Source: Rhynchopus sp. YZ270_cl-10
Taxonomy: Eukaryota; Euglenozoa; Diplonemea; Diplonemida; Diplonemidae
NCBI GenBank assembly: GCA_964035575.1
Contig: OZ037868.1
Coordinates: 930,001-994,000, forward strand
Length of the DNA: 64,000 nucleotides
Reading direction: 5' to 3'
Shown here: positions 40,133 through 50,982 of the stretch, piece by piece
Layout: every line of letters begins with the position of its first letter
How positions within the stretch are numbered: the stretch's first letter is position 1
Notes under the pieces: generated by a model
The model's database searches: none
Seen by the model: only the letters and a program-made list of their open reading frames with translations
Told to the model about the DNA's origin: nothing
Program-made: the position numbers and the translations under genes

Positions 40133-41067
40133 ATGACTACAGCTCACAGACCCACGTTCACAGCGGCGAAGGCGACCGATACCCCAGGTGGTAGCCGCCT
40201 GCAAACCGGCTCCCAACGGCTGCGTGCACGCGACCTGCCAGGGGAACTTACGATGAAATACCGTACAGACCTAACAGGAGGCCGTGCTGACGCACCACAG
40301 GACGGAAAGAAGGAGCAGAAGCCTGTGGAAAAGCTTCAGGAGCTCAGAGATGCAGACGTGGACCTTGGGAGCAGCGATGAAGGTACATAACACACACACA
40401 CACACACCCGACTTTTAAAAAAAAATAATTTTCTCCCCCAAATTTTCAAAAGGCGTTTGTACTTTCAACCTCTCTTTTACCTATTCTTGGCCCCTTAAAA
40501 ACAGCGTGAACCTTCGATACCACTTGCAAAATATCTGTATTCTTTCAACCTTTATATTTTTTTTTTTTTTTCAACATAAAAAGTGTAAAAAGTGTGCCTG
40601 AATGAGGGGGCGCGCAAACACAAGAAGTGGGAATCAACCCTCGAATTTTTTTGGTGGTAAAAAAGGGCGCAAAACGTGCGAATCATCCCCCTTCAGCTAC
40701 ACCAGCAAACCTTACAATCTCTTTTCAAAAAAAAATTACAAAAAAAACATCAGAAAGCGACGACTCTGAAGCGGAGCTGCAGTTGGAGATGCAGCGTATT
40801 CAGAAGGAGCGACAGGCAGCAGCACAACGCAAAGCACAGGCAGACGCGGAACGCAAGAAGAAGGAAGAAGAAGAGGAAGCGCTGCGTGGCAACCCCCTCA
40901 TGAACATGACCGGCGACGACACCGAGCAGACAATGAAACGCAGATGGGACGACGACGTCCTTTTCAAAAACCAAGCCGCCGATGAACCCCCAACAAAACG
41001 ACGATACATCAACGACACAGTCAGAAACGACTTTCACCGCAAGTTTATGGAACGCTATTTCAAGTAA
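40133..41067 (+). CDS. CWC15: CWC15 spliceosome component, two exons
   Basis: Exons 40133-40382 and 40754-41067 join in phase 1 to give 187 residues. The N-terminus MTTAHRPTFTAAK and the RDLPGELTMKYR segment are the family hallmark (MTTA.RPTF and RDLP...KYR). The C-terminus carries the other conserved block: GNPLMNMTG, KRRWDDDVLFKN and ending FHRKFMERYFK. Between them is an acidic and then Glu/Lys-rich coiled-coil stretch (LQLEMQRIQKERQAAAQRKA). CWC15 is part of the Prp19-associated complex in the activated spliceosome and is nuclear. Length is typical or slightly short. The donor is GTACAT and the acceptor AAACATCAG, with no pyrimidine tract right at the AG. The intron carries a copy of the TGGTGTGGCTGAA mini-element. 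Confidence 0.95.
40592..40706. mobile_element. Mini inverted-repeat element (TGGTGTGGCTGAA family), in CWC15 intron
   Basis: GTGTGCCTGAATGAGGGGGC at the left and CCCCCTTCAGCTACACCAGC at the right are inverted, with GCGCAAA and GTGCGAATCA words inside. Wholly within intron 40383-40753. Confidence 0.5.
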
Positions 41068-41270
41068 AAAAAAACCCATAAACACATCCCTCCCCCCATA
41101 CTTCCGCAAATTGGGTCCGTAGTGGCCCATTCTTTGATTTCTAACCAAAAAAAAAAAAAGATGTCTTTAATAAAATTCAACCCTCCTACCAACACTCAAG
41201 CTAAACTCAGAAGGGGGGGGGGTTGGGACCGCCCTAATACACATTTTTTTTTGTCCTTTTTGGTTTTGAA

Positions 41271-43831
41271 ATGCCCTCACCATTGGACCGTATCGTGGTC
41301 CAAGCAGACAATGGTGGTCGGCAAGCACTGCGTTTTTTGCGGGTTTATTTAAAGAATGCGATTCAGTTTCCTAATCATCCGGATTTTTCGACGATCAACC
41401 CGCAGAAGCCTATGTTTATTGAGAAGATTGGGAAGGTTGATGGAACTGTTGATTTTTTGTTGGAGTCTGGGTTTGTCTTTAACGATGCTGGGATGTTGGT
41501 TATGCGCGAGAAGAAGGAATCCGACATTAGCAGCAGCCTTGAGCTTTTGATTGACTCATTGGCAAGCCTTGAGGCTGTTATCGGGCACGTTGCGCCGTCC
41601 AACCTTTACCTCTACGTGCAGGACCTGAAGCTCACAGAGCTTTCCGTTCGTACGCTGCTCAAACCGACGGACACTTTGTACATGCAGTTGCGTTGTGACA
41701 TCGTAGGCGCGCCGCCTGGCGAGGCTGTGGAGCTGCACCGTACACAGAACCACTCTGCGGCAAACGGGAAGTGGAATGAAAAGATCGAGCTGAAGGGAAG
41801 CGTCGGGGTGTGTGTGCACATCACGCTCTACAAGAAACGGTTTTTGCTCCCGGATTCTACAGTCGGGTTTGCTATGTTCTCCTTCCCAGGTGGGCAGGAC
41901 GATGCGGTTAAAGCGTGGGTCCCGGTCACCTCGGCTGTCAACAACCGTGGCACACCCGTTGCCTCTGTCAAGGTGGAGGTAGACTCCGAGTCGCTCAAGA
42001 TGTGGCGTGCCGAGGCCGAAGACCGAGTAACAGACAAACGGTACCACTCTGAAACAAAGGTAGTCCTCAAAAGCGAGGGCCGCATGCCCGAGGCACCAGA
42101 CCTCGCAGCCCGCGGAGTGGCAGAGGAAGGCTACAAACGCCCCATCGCAGAGCACAGCGCACAGAACGACATCACCGCACCGATACCTGCAGCGTACAGG
42201 CCTAGTGCTGCGGGGGGGTCACCTAAGTCGCCGTCAAAGGCAAAGGAGGAGGAAGAGGGGGAGGAGGAGGAGGGGAAAGGGGCAGAGGAGAAGGATGAGG
42301 AGGGTGATGCGCAGAAGGCAGCTGACGAAGCGAAGGCAGCTGAGGAGGCGGAGAGAACGGCGGCAGAAGAGGCGAAGGTTGCTGAGGCTGCCAGGCAGGA
42401 AGAGGCGCAGAAGGTTGCTGAGGCCAAGGCTGCTGAGGAGACTGCGCAAAAGGTTGCTGAGGAAGCTAAGGCAGCAGAAGAGGCTAAGGCAGCTGCACAG
42501 AAGGCTGCCGACGAAGCCAAAGCAGCAGAAGAGGCAGAGAGAAAGGCAGCTGAGGAAGCTGAGGCAGCAGCGAAGCAGGCAGCTGACGAAGCTAAGGCAG
42601 CTGAGGAAGCCGAAGCAGCACAGAAGGCTGCAGAGGATGCTAAGGCAGCAGAAGAGGCAGAGAGAAAGGCAGCTGAGGAAGCTGAGGCAGCTGCTAAGCA
42701 GGCAGCTGAGGAAGCCAAGGCTGCTGAGGAGGCCGAAGCAGCACAGAAGGCTGCTGAGGAGGCTGCTGAGGCTGCCAGACTTGAGGAAGAAGCACAGAAG
42801 GCTGCTGCTGAGGAGGCAGAGAGGAAGGCGGCTGAGGAAGCCAAGGCTGCCGAGGAGGCGGCTGCACAGAAGGCTGCCGACGAAGCGAAGGCGGCTGAGG
42901 AAGCAGCAGCAGCGAAGCAGGCAGCTGAGGAAGCTAAGGCAGCTGAGGAGGCCGAAGCAGCACAGAAGGCAGCTGAGGCAGCGGAAGAGGCAGAGAGAAA
43001 GGCGGCTGAGGAGGCAGCAGCGAAGCAGGCAGCTGACGAAGCTAAGGCTGCTGAGGAGGCAGCTGCACAGAAGGCTGCCGACGAAGCCAAAGCAGCAGAA
43101 GAGGCAGAGAGAAAGGCGGCTGAGGAAGCTGAGGCAGCTGCTAAGCAGGCAGCTGAGGAAGCCAAGGCCGCTGAGGAGGCAGCAGCAGCACAGAAGGCTG
43201 CTGAGGAGGCTGCTGAGGCTGCCAGACTTGAGGAAGAAACACAGAAGGCTGCTGCTGAGGAGGCTGAGAAGGCGGCTGACGAAGCCAAGGCTGCCGAGGA
43301 GGCGGCTGCACAGAAGGCTGCCGACGAAGCGAAGGCTGCTGATGCAGAGAAGCCTGCTGATGAGGACGTGTCTGTGCCCGAGGCAGAGGAGACACCTGCC
43401 GAGCCCGAAGCCACACCGACAACAGAAGCACCGCAGGCCGAGACACAGGACGAGCCCTCCCCTGCACCAGAGGTGGAGGCAGAGCAGGCAGAAGAGGCAA
43501 CAGAAGAAGTGCCTGCAGGCGACACACACGTCGACCCCGAGGGTGCAGCAGAAGCAGACGCTGGTATGGACACCACACAAACCCTCACGTCTCCAAAAAA
43601 AATGACACAAATTAGTTGCATTTTTTTGCATTATTCGCGATGCTGTTAGGATCATTTTACACAACCTTTTGTTTTGCGATGTTTTTTGAGACTGTCTTAG
43701 GAGCAATATTGCTGAGTCTTTTCTCTCACCACACCACGTGCGATACAGGGCAAAAGAAGAAGCGCAAGAACCGCGGGAAGAAGAAGGGCAGAGGTGGTGG
43801 TCGTGGAGGTGGTGGTGGTGGTGGCGACTAG
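41271..43831 (+). CDS. PUB-C2-like protein with long Ala/Glu/Lys coiled-coil and RG-rich tail
   Basis: Exons 41271-43563 and 43749-43831 join in phase 1 (GTATGG donor, GATACAG acceptor) into 791 residues. Residues ~17-80 match a PUB/PUG domain ([20 protein letters not shown]...[10 protein letters not shown]), which in other proteins binds the p97/Cdc48 tail. Residues ~110-238 look like a C2-type beta sandwich ([19 protein letters not shown]...[15 protein letters not shown]). About 340 residues of imperfect [15 protein letters not shown] repeats follow, TolA-like and predicted to be one long helix, with AARLEEE inserts. The second exon adds a strongly basic, glycine-rich tail ([16 protein letters not shown]...), which would suit RNA or microtubule binding. 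The DNA repeats are nearly identical, so their number may vary between strains. The combination is unfamiliar to me; p97-linked scaffolding is an inference. Confidence 0.8.
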
Positions 43832-44431
43832 CGAGACCATCCCCACTAAATGCTGGCCGAATCGATCGAATATACGATATTGTCCATGATGCGATATTTG
43901 CCAATAAAAAATACAGCAAAATACGGCAGTTCTGCTGCAATCTGATGGTAAAAAAATAATACATCAGAAATGCACCAGAATTCCTCCCAATCTCCTTCCC
44001 TAGTCCCTACCACTCCAGCCTATTCCCACACTGCTTGCCTCTCGAAGAACCACACAAACGTTAAGTACACTCCGAAATGAACAAGATACCCAAATTAAAA
44101 AAAGGAAAACAGAACACAATGGGGAACAATTGAAAGCCTACACACAGTATGGGGAAGGAAGGGGTAATGAGGGAATGGGGGAAGGAAAGACGCGAGATCT
44201 TCTTTCCCCTGTACGAAACTAAAAAAAGGAAAAAGAAAAAAGAAAAACAATAATGAACGTTGGGGGGTTTTTTTGGGGATGGACAATGATCTTCTTGGGG
44301 TGGGGATATTTGTAAAATTCATTTTTTACAAAACAAAAAAATAAAAGAAATCTGGTTACCAAGGTGGGTACTTAGGCGATTGTCGAGAGGGAAAAAAAAA
44401 TGTTCCGGTATGTTTCTGATGTATTCATCAT

Positions 44432-44480
44432 AAGGTGACTAAGCACGAGAGGCTTAGGGTCATCTTATAAACTTTTCTTC
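44432..44480 (+). repeat. Intron-type hairpin motif (F1)
   Basis: AAGGTGACTAAGC, ACGAGAG, GCTTAGGGTCATCTTATAAAC, TTTTCTTC; the copy closest to consensus. Confidence 0.65.
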
Positions 44481-44494
44481 ATCTGACCCTTTTT

Positions 44495-44540
44495 AAGTGA
44501 CCAAGCATGAGAGGCTTTGGTTCATATTCCTTTTTCTCTT
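44495..44540 (+). repeat. Intron-type hairpin motif (F1), second of a tandem pair
   Basis: AAGTGACCAAGC, ATGAGAG, GCTTTGGTTCAT, then pyrimidines, 14 nt after the previous copy. Confidence 0.55.
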
Positions 44541-44939
44541 CCTTTTTTTTTAACTCAAAATAAATGAACAAAACTAATGCAAAAAAAGACGAAGCGATAG
44601 CGAGGATGGGGGCAAGGGAGGGAGTAGGAGGCTACAAGATACGACTCCAATCTTATGAAAAAAAAAGGAAACCATTCTGGACATTTTTCTAACAAAAGAA
44701 CCAGCCCAAATTCCCCCTCCCACATATTTTGTTTGCTCCTCTATAGCCTCCCCCACACTGCGAAACGGTCAGAGGACCCCAACCGCACCCTACATCACAC
44801 AAGATTCGCGTCCCTGTATTTGCAATGATCCCCGTTCATCTGGCTGATGAGTGGAAGCGGGAGTAGCACATATCAGATGTAAACCCACGAAATGGATGGT
44901 TGGGGGTGTCCACCCCTGGTACAGCCGGTCACGCACCAA

Positions 44940-44980
44940 AAGGTACACTGTTCACGTTCAGTTTGTATTTCAAGCCAACT
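44940..44980 (+). repeat. GGTACACTGT motif (F3), copy 2
   Basis: AAGGTACACTGTTCACGTTC, AGTTTGTATTTCAAGCCAAC, just before the 8-bp satellite. Confidence 0.45.
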
Positions 44981-44999
44981 TTTGTTTCCTCCCCGCCAC

Positions 45000-45155
45000 C
45001 TTGCAACCTTGCAACCTTGCAACCTTGCAACCTTGCAACCTTGCAACCTTGCAACCTTGCAACCTTGCAACCTTGCAACCTTGCAACCTTGCAACCTTGC
45101 AACCTTGCAACCTTGCAACCTTGCAACCTTGCAACCTTGCAACCTTGCAACCTTG
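45000..45155. repeat. 8-bp tandem repeat TTGCAACC (about 19 units)
   Basis: Uninterrupted TTGCAACC units. The open frames through it on both strands are repeat artefacts. Confidence 0.95.
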
Positions 45156-46154
45156 CTCTGACCAATCTGCTTCTAAACCGTCTCCAATAGCACACTGGGG
45201 GACCTTGTGTAATGTTAAATCTCGGGTGGGATATCATGGGTGTGGTTTGATAACTAATAGGGGGTAATTCTTGCGCAGAATATGGCCCCCACTTCATGTG
45301 GGTGTGGGTGTGGGTTCTGTTATCGCCTTCAATACTAGGGGATCAACTATTGTTGATGCCCGGTGTGCTGATGGCTGATGACGGGAAGAGGAGGAGGCTT
45401 ACGGTAGCGTATCACCTCACCTTGTTTGCGAAGAAGTGGTAAGGGAGCCTCTCTGGGAGCGTGGGTGATGTGCAGATCTTGGTTGTAGTAGCGAATATTC
45501 AATGGAGAAAGGAACATTGAAGGCCGAAGTGGAGAAGGTTTCCGCATCGAACAGCATTTTGGGATAGATGAGGCGAGACAAGGGGGTGGGGGGGTAAAAG
45601 GAGGGGAAGGGAGGGTGATCGAATCACGTTGTCTTGGGTAGTGTGGGGTGCGCTGAACCTCGAGGGGGAGGGAGGGGAGGTGTTGTCGCACTCATGCAGG
45701 AGCAATGGTGTAGGGAGGAAACGAGCACCGCAACGTCAAAGGATTGGCCTCCTAGAGCAATCTCGTAAACCTGCAGGAGCGGGGTTTGTGGGTTTGTGGG
45801 TTTCCAAACAAGAGGAATGTAAGGAGAGAAGACAAAACGGTCCACGTGAGGTGAGCGCGCAGCTTGGGTTGGGGTGTCAAAGACAACCGAGGGCCGGGAG
45901 GTGGCTGCATTCCCTCATACTTTCATTTGGGGTGTCCCATTCTATTTAAAAGCGTTTTAAATGTCACGGACGTTGAGGAACGGGGCTGCACCATTCCGTT
46001 CTGTTGCATCTCTGGATGGTTGAGAAGGGTGGGTCGGGTGGGTAGGGCGGGTAAGGCGGGGGATGAGGTTGCCGCTCTTTGCCTTTCAGCCTGAGGCCAC
46101 AACCCCCTCCCCTTAGGAAGACGCCTCGTGGGTCTTTTCATCTCCGTAAAAACA

Positions 46155-48464
46155 ATGTGCGGATCTGCCTTGCATCAGCTGATCTCTGCTGGGGGTGGGA
46201 GGGATAAGCTGCAGCATTTGGCGACGATATCGACTGCACTTACAGCTGCGGACACCACTGCACGGGCAGAGGAGGGCCCGTTGGATGCACCACAGACAAC
46301 AGACCGCTCTCAGGACGGTCCTGAAGAACACAGCCCGGAGACGGCTGACCGTCCACAGACGGCGCTCGCCATCCTGGCAGCGTCCACAACACACCCGACA
46401 CCGCTCCTGCACCTGATGACACAGAGTCTTGCACGGGGGGGAGAGGGAGAGGAAGAGGAAGAGGTGGAACAGCCGGCACGCAGCCGCAGCAGCCTCGCAC
46501 TCACGCTGCAGTGGGGCCGCGAGACTCAGAAGGAAGAGGGATCGCCGCACCGGCGTGACTCTCTCAGTCTCTTGCACACTGTGGCAGGCGACCTGGGGCA
46601 CACGGCCACGGATACGGCTGTGGATACGACACCGGTAGACACAGCACCGACACCCACAACACCACTGCCTTACACGCATGTTGACCTGTCGAAGTACACA
46701 TGGCGTGGTGGGCTTGCGATGACCATCAACACCTACCGCAGCATGTCAGGGCCAGGGGGTGGCATGGAAGGCGCAGAGTGCAAATGCCTCGACTCTGTGG
46801 TCGAGCTGCTGCACACCCAAGAGGACCTGCATGGGGAGGACGTGCTGCAGCTCACAGACACCTCCTTGGGTGTGCTGACCGAAGCCTGCGGGAACAGTGC
46901 AGAGTTCCGCCACCTGAACCTCATCCGCCAGGCGCAGGCTGAGGAGATCCAGGAGAAGCACCGCCCCGATGATGTGTACCTGGCAAACCTCTCCTTGCTT
47001 GCAGACTGTGCTGACGGCGGGCGTGCCGCACCCAGCCTGGTCCACTTCATTGAGGAAGCACGCTCTGCGACCTCTGCGTCCACAGGTCCTGAGGCACTGC
47101 AGATTCTTGTGGACACCGCGGCCAGGCCGGTGCCGCATTTGTCAGCACTGCTCTCTGCATATGGCCAGGCCTCGCCGCAGTCGTTGCCGACGGAGAGCAC
47201 ACCACAGTGTGGTATGTCGAGAGGGCCGTCCTCAGTCATGCCTGCTGCCGCACCGTACGAAGGCTTGTCTGACATGCCCGAAGAACGTCTTGCAGCGTCC
47301 ATTGCCAGCGTCGGCACAGCGTTGTCTGTCGCAAGCGAGGCAGCACCGTTAGCACCATTGCCGACCGAGCTGGCATCAACCGAGCAACAACGTGCCGTGC
47401 AGGTCACCTTCCCCACCGAGACGGAGCTCGAGCAAAGCGACGGCACCTACACAGAGGGGGAGCAGTCCTCTGCGTCGTGGTCCTCACAGAGCCTCTTCTG
47501 CGACGAGGCTACGTACGGCGACTATGACGACACAGACGTGGCGCCGTACACCTTGCTGGTTCTGGCTGCATGCCATGTTCTTGCTATTCGAGAGGATACA
47601 AAGTCGATTTCTCGCATCCAAACACTGTACCGCTGTAAACGAGAGAGAGGTGCAAATCGGACCAGCGCTGCAGTGTTGATCCAATCTCTATGGCGCGGTG
47701 CGAAGGTACGACGCAACGACAGCAAGCTCCGTGAGGTGCGTATGTTTGGCACCGGCGCGCTTCTTGTCATTGCAGCCGTTTCTTGCACCACCACCGCACA
47801 ACGTGCCATATCACACAGAAAACGCGTTGCAACCTCTGCTACTGCCGCTGCTGTTGCCGCTGTCCTCCTCTCTGGCCCATTCTCTCGGAGAAAACGCACC
47901 TTCCGTGCTGGGCATATCCGCAATGTGAAGGATTTAAAAAAGAGCACACCGTCACCTACACGCACCCCTGCCGCCCCTTCACCTACCCCTGGGAACGCTC
48001 AGCAACGGGCTTGGTCTGCGGAGCCTGCAGACGCGCATAAATTACTTCAGCAGATTCCGACCTTTGGTGGGGTGCGTGGGGTGGCGGTGACACCGTCGCC
48101 TGCGAGAGGGAAGATGTCGTCTCCTTTGGAGCGGGAGCGGGTGGAGTATCAGACGAGGAGAGCGCATACCCCTGCTGGGGGTGGGGCAGCGGCGGTGACG
48201 GAGCAGCGTGCTGCCAGGATAGCAGCCCCGGTGCACGCAGGGGAGGGTGTTGCGCGCCCTACCCGTGCCTTCTCTGCCTCCGTCGCTCGCCCGAAGCGTC
48301 GCCCGCCGCCGCCATACGCAGCCTTCCTCGACACCCTTCTCATGGCAGTAGGCCGACGCCCTCCCCCCGCCCCCAGATCTCTCGCCTCGATCTCCTCCCT
48401 CCGCTCCCGCAAACGTCTCCCAGAACAGACAGAGCTGGTTGGAGTTCCTGGGGCTGCAGTATAG
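46155..48464 (+). CDS. IQ-motif protein, 769 residues, largely disordered
   Basis: ATG 46155 follows a likely acceptor (GCCTTTCAG, about 46090); the frame is uninterrupted to TAG 48462-48464. The first ~170 residues are low-complexity and acidic (GGEGEEEEEVEQPARSRSS). A helical region follows (residues ~180-330, with STSLGVL- and LVHFIEEAR-type segments). Near residues 490-525 is a pair of IQ-like motifs (ISRIQTLYRCKRER and SAAVLIQSLWRGAKVRR), which bind calmodulin-type proteins in other families. Two short hydrophobic stretches follow (GALLVIAAVSCTTTA and TAAAVAAVLLSGPF). The last 150 residues are Pro/Arg/Ala-rich. The IQ motif suggests calcium-regulated cytoskeletal or membrane work. I recognise no family beyond that. 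Confidence 0.65.
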   Translation: MCGSALHQLISAGGGRDKLQHLATISTALTAADTTARAEEGPLDAPQTTDRSQDGPEEHSPETADRPQTALAILAASTTHPTPLLHLMTQSLARGGEGEEEEEVEQPARSRSSLALTLQWGRETQKEEGSPHRRDSLSLLHTVAGDLGHTATDTAVDTTPVDTAPTPTTPLPYTHVDLSKYTWRGGLAMTINTYRSMSGPGGGMEGAECKCLDSVVELLHTQEDLHGEDVLQLTDTSLGVLTEACGNSAEFRHLNLIRQAQAEEIQEKHRPDDVYLANLSLLADCADGGRAAPSLVHFIEEARSATSASTGPEALQILVDTAARPVPHLSALLSAYGQASPQSLPTESTPQCGMSRGPSSVMPAAAPYEGLSDMPEERLAASIASVGTALSVASEAAPLAPLPTELASTEQQRAVQVTFPTETELEQSDGTYTEGEQSSASWSSQSLFCDEATYGDYDDTDVAPYTLLVLAACHVLAIREDTKSISRIQTLYRCKRERGANRTSAAVLIQSLWRGAKVRRNDSKLREVRMFGTGALLVIAAVSCTTTAQRAISHRKRVATSATAAAVAAVLLSGPFSRRKRTFRAGHIRNVKDLKKSTPSPTRTPAAPSPTPGNAQQRAWSAEPADAHKLLQQIPTFGGVRGVAVTPSPARGKMSSPLERERVEYQTRRAHTPAGGGAAAVTEQRAARIAAPVHAGEGVARPTRAFSASVARPKRRPPPPYAAFLDTLLMAVGRRPPPAPRSLASISSLRSRKRLPEQTELVGVPGAAV

Positions 48465-48512
48465 GGATACGATGCAAATAAATGTAAAAAAAAAAAGGGG
48501 GGGGAATATAGT

Positions 48513-49637
48513 CAGGCCAAAAGCTAAATCGCCTCCTTTCTCCCGACATTTTTGAAAATGAGTTCCCCCCCTTTATTTGCACGAAGAAAACGTACTGGTT
48601 CCCCCCCTTTATTTGCACGAAGGCCGCAGGCTACTTAGGGGGTAAGTTTGGTGACTAAAGTGACCGTAAAAAAATATATATGAAAAGATCGAGTGTCAAA
48701 TCGTCGAAAAACAGCCTTTTTGGGATGGTTTGGAAAAAAAAAAAGCCGCCTGCGGCGGCACCAGGGCTCGCGCTAAAGTCCATCCCTCATCCCGGGATTT
48801 TTGGGGGTTTTGGTAGGAACGTTTTTTTTTTGCAGTACGGGGATTTCATTAAGAAACCAGAAGTTCTAATATTGTTGAGTAAGACCACCACATAGTGGAC
48901 TTGCATGTACATGTGACCCCGCCGTGGAACGCAATTGGCTCGGAAAGTCAAAAGAAAGAGGAGAAAAAAGAAAAGGAAAAAAAAAAAAAAAAAGTTGGTT
49001 ACCGTGCGCCTGCGGCGCTGCCTGTTCCCTTCCAGTTTCTACAGGCAAACACTTGGCCCCCTTTACCTTACACTGACGGGTTTTGACCAAAACCAAGAAC
49101 TTGTCCATTTCGGCAAATTGACCCCACCACAGAACGGACGAATTCCGGAAATGCAAATGCCGGTGTTTTCGCGCATTTTCATGCAAGACGTCAGGATCAG
49201 GGAGAGAAAATCTGGTTGTGGGATTTACATTGGCCCTCTTTACCCACATGGATTTTGACCAAAACCAAAAAATTGGCCATTTCGGCAAAGTGACCCCACC
49301 ACAGCGCGGACGGATTCCGGAAATTCCAATCGCGGTATGTTTTGGGGCTGAAAACCCACTGATTTTCAGGAGAAAAATTGCTTCCAAATCTCGGAATTTT
49401 CCGAATTTTCCTGAAAATGACCCTTGTTTACGAGTATGGGTTCATATTTTGCGAAAATTTAAGTCACTAAAATTTTGTCCATTTTTTCATATTGACCCCA
49501 CCGCAGACTGGGTTGAGCTCAAAAATGCAAATATGGAGGCTTTTGGAGCCCAAAAACGTACCCCCAATTCCCCCCCTTTATTTGCTCCCTTTTTGGACAT
49601 TTGGCCTCCCGGACCCCCCTATTTAGCTTTAGGCCTG
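48513..49637. mobile_element. 1125-bp hAT-type MITE, family D-like
   Basis: The ends CAGGCCAAAAGCTAAAT and ATTTAGCTTTAGGCCTG are inverted, with an exact 8-bp duplication AATATAGT (48505-48512 and 49638-49645). The interior holds a GCCGCC-TGC-GGCGGC hairpin (48745-48759), a GTGCGCCTGCGGCGC module, and two ACCCCACCACAG...CGGA blocks shared with 36940-37190. It starts 48 nt past the IQ-gene stop. Confidence 0.88.
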
Positions 49638-49645
49638 AATATAGT

Positions 49646-50377
49646 GTGCATTTGATAGCGGCAGAGAGAGAGGGAGAAGGAGGGTATTCAACGGGGACAT
49701 TCAGAGTTCTAGTTTTTCTCTCTTTGCTTTTTTTGCCTCATCAAAATGGCATAGTCATATATTCAGCATGTATTGTGTAGAAGGGGAAGGAGGAGGGGAG
49801 GGTTTTTGTTTTTTTGGTTACAGTCTTCGTTAGTTTCTACGAAAACAACAAAAAGCTTGTGTTGTGTTTGAAGGCAGGTGTGGGTGGTTCCTTCGAGTGG
49901 GATATTGCCCAAGGCTGTGAGGTGTGTTGTGTGTGTGTGGCAAAGAGTAGACACAATTCGTCTTTCAAGTTTTTGTTCTGTTCTGACCTTATTGCATGAG
50001 TGACAGTGTGAATAAAGTACACACACACAGCTTCCCCAGTGGTCGTCGAAAATTCCCACCTATTTTGGTGGGGTTTTTGAACTTTGCCTAAAATTGCGAA
50101 TTTCCCCCCCCCCCCCGCTCGCTGCACTCGCGGAGGCGCACCGTGATTTTTTTTGTTTTGTTTTTGTTTTTGGTCATTTTTGCCTTATAACATTTTAACA
50201 CTGCAGAAAAGCCAGTTCATACCGGCACCAGCCAGTTTTGCTGATGTACGAGGTACACCTTAAATGATTCTTTCAAAAGTCTTGCAGCTCATGTTCTGTT
50301 CTCTATTTTATTCCTTTATTAAAAAGGTGACCAAGCATGAGACTTAGGGTCATCATTTTTCTCTCTTTTTGGTTTAG
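49646..50377. other. Non-coding; F1 motif at the end
   Basis: GT-rich stretch (about 49920-49945), a C run with GC-rich GCTCGCTGCACTCGCGGAGG (about 50116), long T runs, and an F1 motif at 50324-50377. No exon supported. Confidence 0.4.
50324..50377 (+). repeat. Intron-type hairpin motif (F1) plus acceptor
   Basis: AAGGTGACCAAGC, ATGAG, ACTTAGGGTCATC, pyrimidines and GGTTTAG at 50377, directly before the candidate exon 50378-50415. Confidence 0.55.
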
Positions 50378-50415
50378 TGGATGTCGACTCCACGTTGCCA
50401 TTCGGTCTGACATCA
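50378..50415 (+). CDS. Candidate 38-nt micro-exon
   Basis: A TTTGGTTTAG acceptor preceded by an F1 motif, and a consensus GTATGT donor (50416). The open frame reads DVDSTLPFGLTS, ending in phase 0. It is not attached to other exons. Confidence 0.25.
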
Positions 50416-50504
50416 GTATGTGGTTGCCTGTAGGCCCGACTGTGCCACCTCTTTTACCTCTCTCTCTCTTTCTATGATTTCTTTCGAAATAAACAAAAGT
50501 GCGT

Positions 50505-50620
50505 TTTTCTTGAGTTTCTTGAGTTTCTTGAGTTTCTTGAGTTTCTTGAGTTTCTTGAGTTTCTTGAGTTTCTTGAGTTTCTTGAGTTTCTTGAGTTTCT
50601 TGAGTTTCTCGATTTTTTCT
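50505..50620. repeat. 9-bp tandem repeat TTGAGTTTC (about 12 units)
   Basis: Near-perfect TTGAGTTTC units; the KKL-type peptide on the minus strand and FLS-type on the plus strand are artefacts of the repeat. Confidence 0.95.
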
Positions 50621-50815
50621 TCAAGCTGTATTCGAGATGTCACACAAAAAACATTTTTTAGTTTATGTACCTAGAGCAGGGCTGCCATGGAAGGCAACTC
50701 ACCTACTGAACGAACCTGTCCTGAAAACGGAGGGTGTTTTGAATGGTATCAAAACCGAGCATAGTGCCATATCAACGATGTTGTTCTACTGAGGCAAATT
50801 CAATTTTATTTTCAG

Positions 50816-50924
50816 TTCCCAAAAAAAAACAAGTAATTGCTATCGGAAAAAAAACGGGGTGTGATGTGGAACTCCATCCTGTAGAAATAATCTACAACAC
50901 GCCCAGCATTCTGCTCTTCTGCAG
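50816..50924 (+). CDS. Candidate exon, unknown protein
   Basis: A TTTTATTTTCAG acceptor and a GTATGC donor (50925) bound 109 nt open in one frame: PKKKQVIAIGKKTGCDVELH, then PVEIIYNTPSILLFC. Entry phase 1, exit phase 2. The sequence is protein-like, but I cannot link it; the DNA after it (to about 51320) is GC-richer and open on both strands. Confidence 0.3.
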
Positions 50925-50982
50925 GTATGCTAACGCTCTTCGTAAGCTGCCAGACCCACTGGGACGCCAGCATCTGAAACGT

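Larger units (their letters stand above)
43832..46154. other. Non-coding stretch with two F1 motifs, a satellite and unresolved ORFs
   Basis: Holds two F1 motifs (44432, 44495), an F3 motif (44940), the TTGCAACC satellite (45000-45155) and an inverse copy of the 38484 hairpin unit (45245-45310). From 45340 to 46090 the DNA is GC-richer, with overlapping open frames on both strands (for example minus 45691-45347, Pro-rich) that I cannot assign. A GCCTTTCAG acceptor ends near 46090, before the IQ-motif gene. Confidence 0.4.

Noticed and set aside
42131-43964. Long minus-strand and out-of-frame ORFs over the Ala/Glu/Lys repeat region
   Set aside because: They are shadows of the plus-strand repeat array. 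The plus frame carries PUB and C2-like domains upstream and splices in phase to a basic tail.
45000-45155. CRISPR-like array
   Set aside because: Uniform 8-bp units without spacers in a eukaryotic genome; a plain satellite.
44851-45297. ORFs rich in NLATLQPC or KVARLQGC
   Set aside because: Products of the TTGCAACC satellite.
50413-50643. Lys-Leu repeat ORF on the minus strand
   Set aside because: Product of the TTGAGTTTC tandem repeat.
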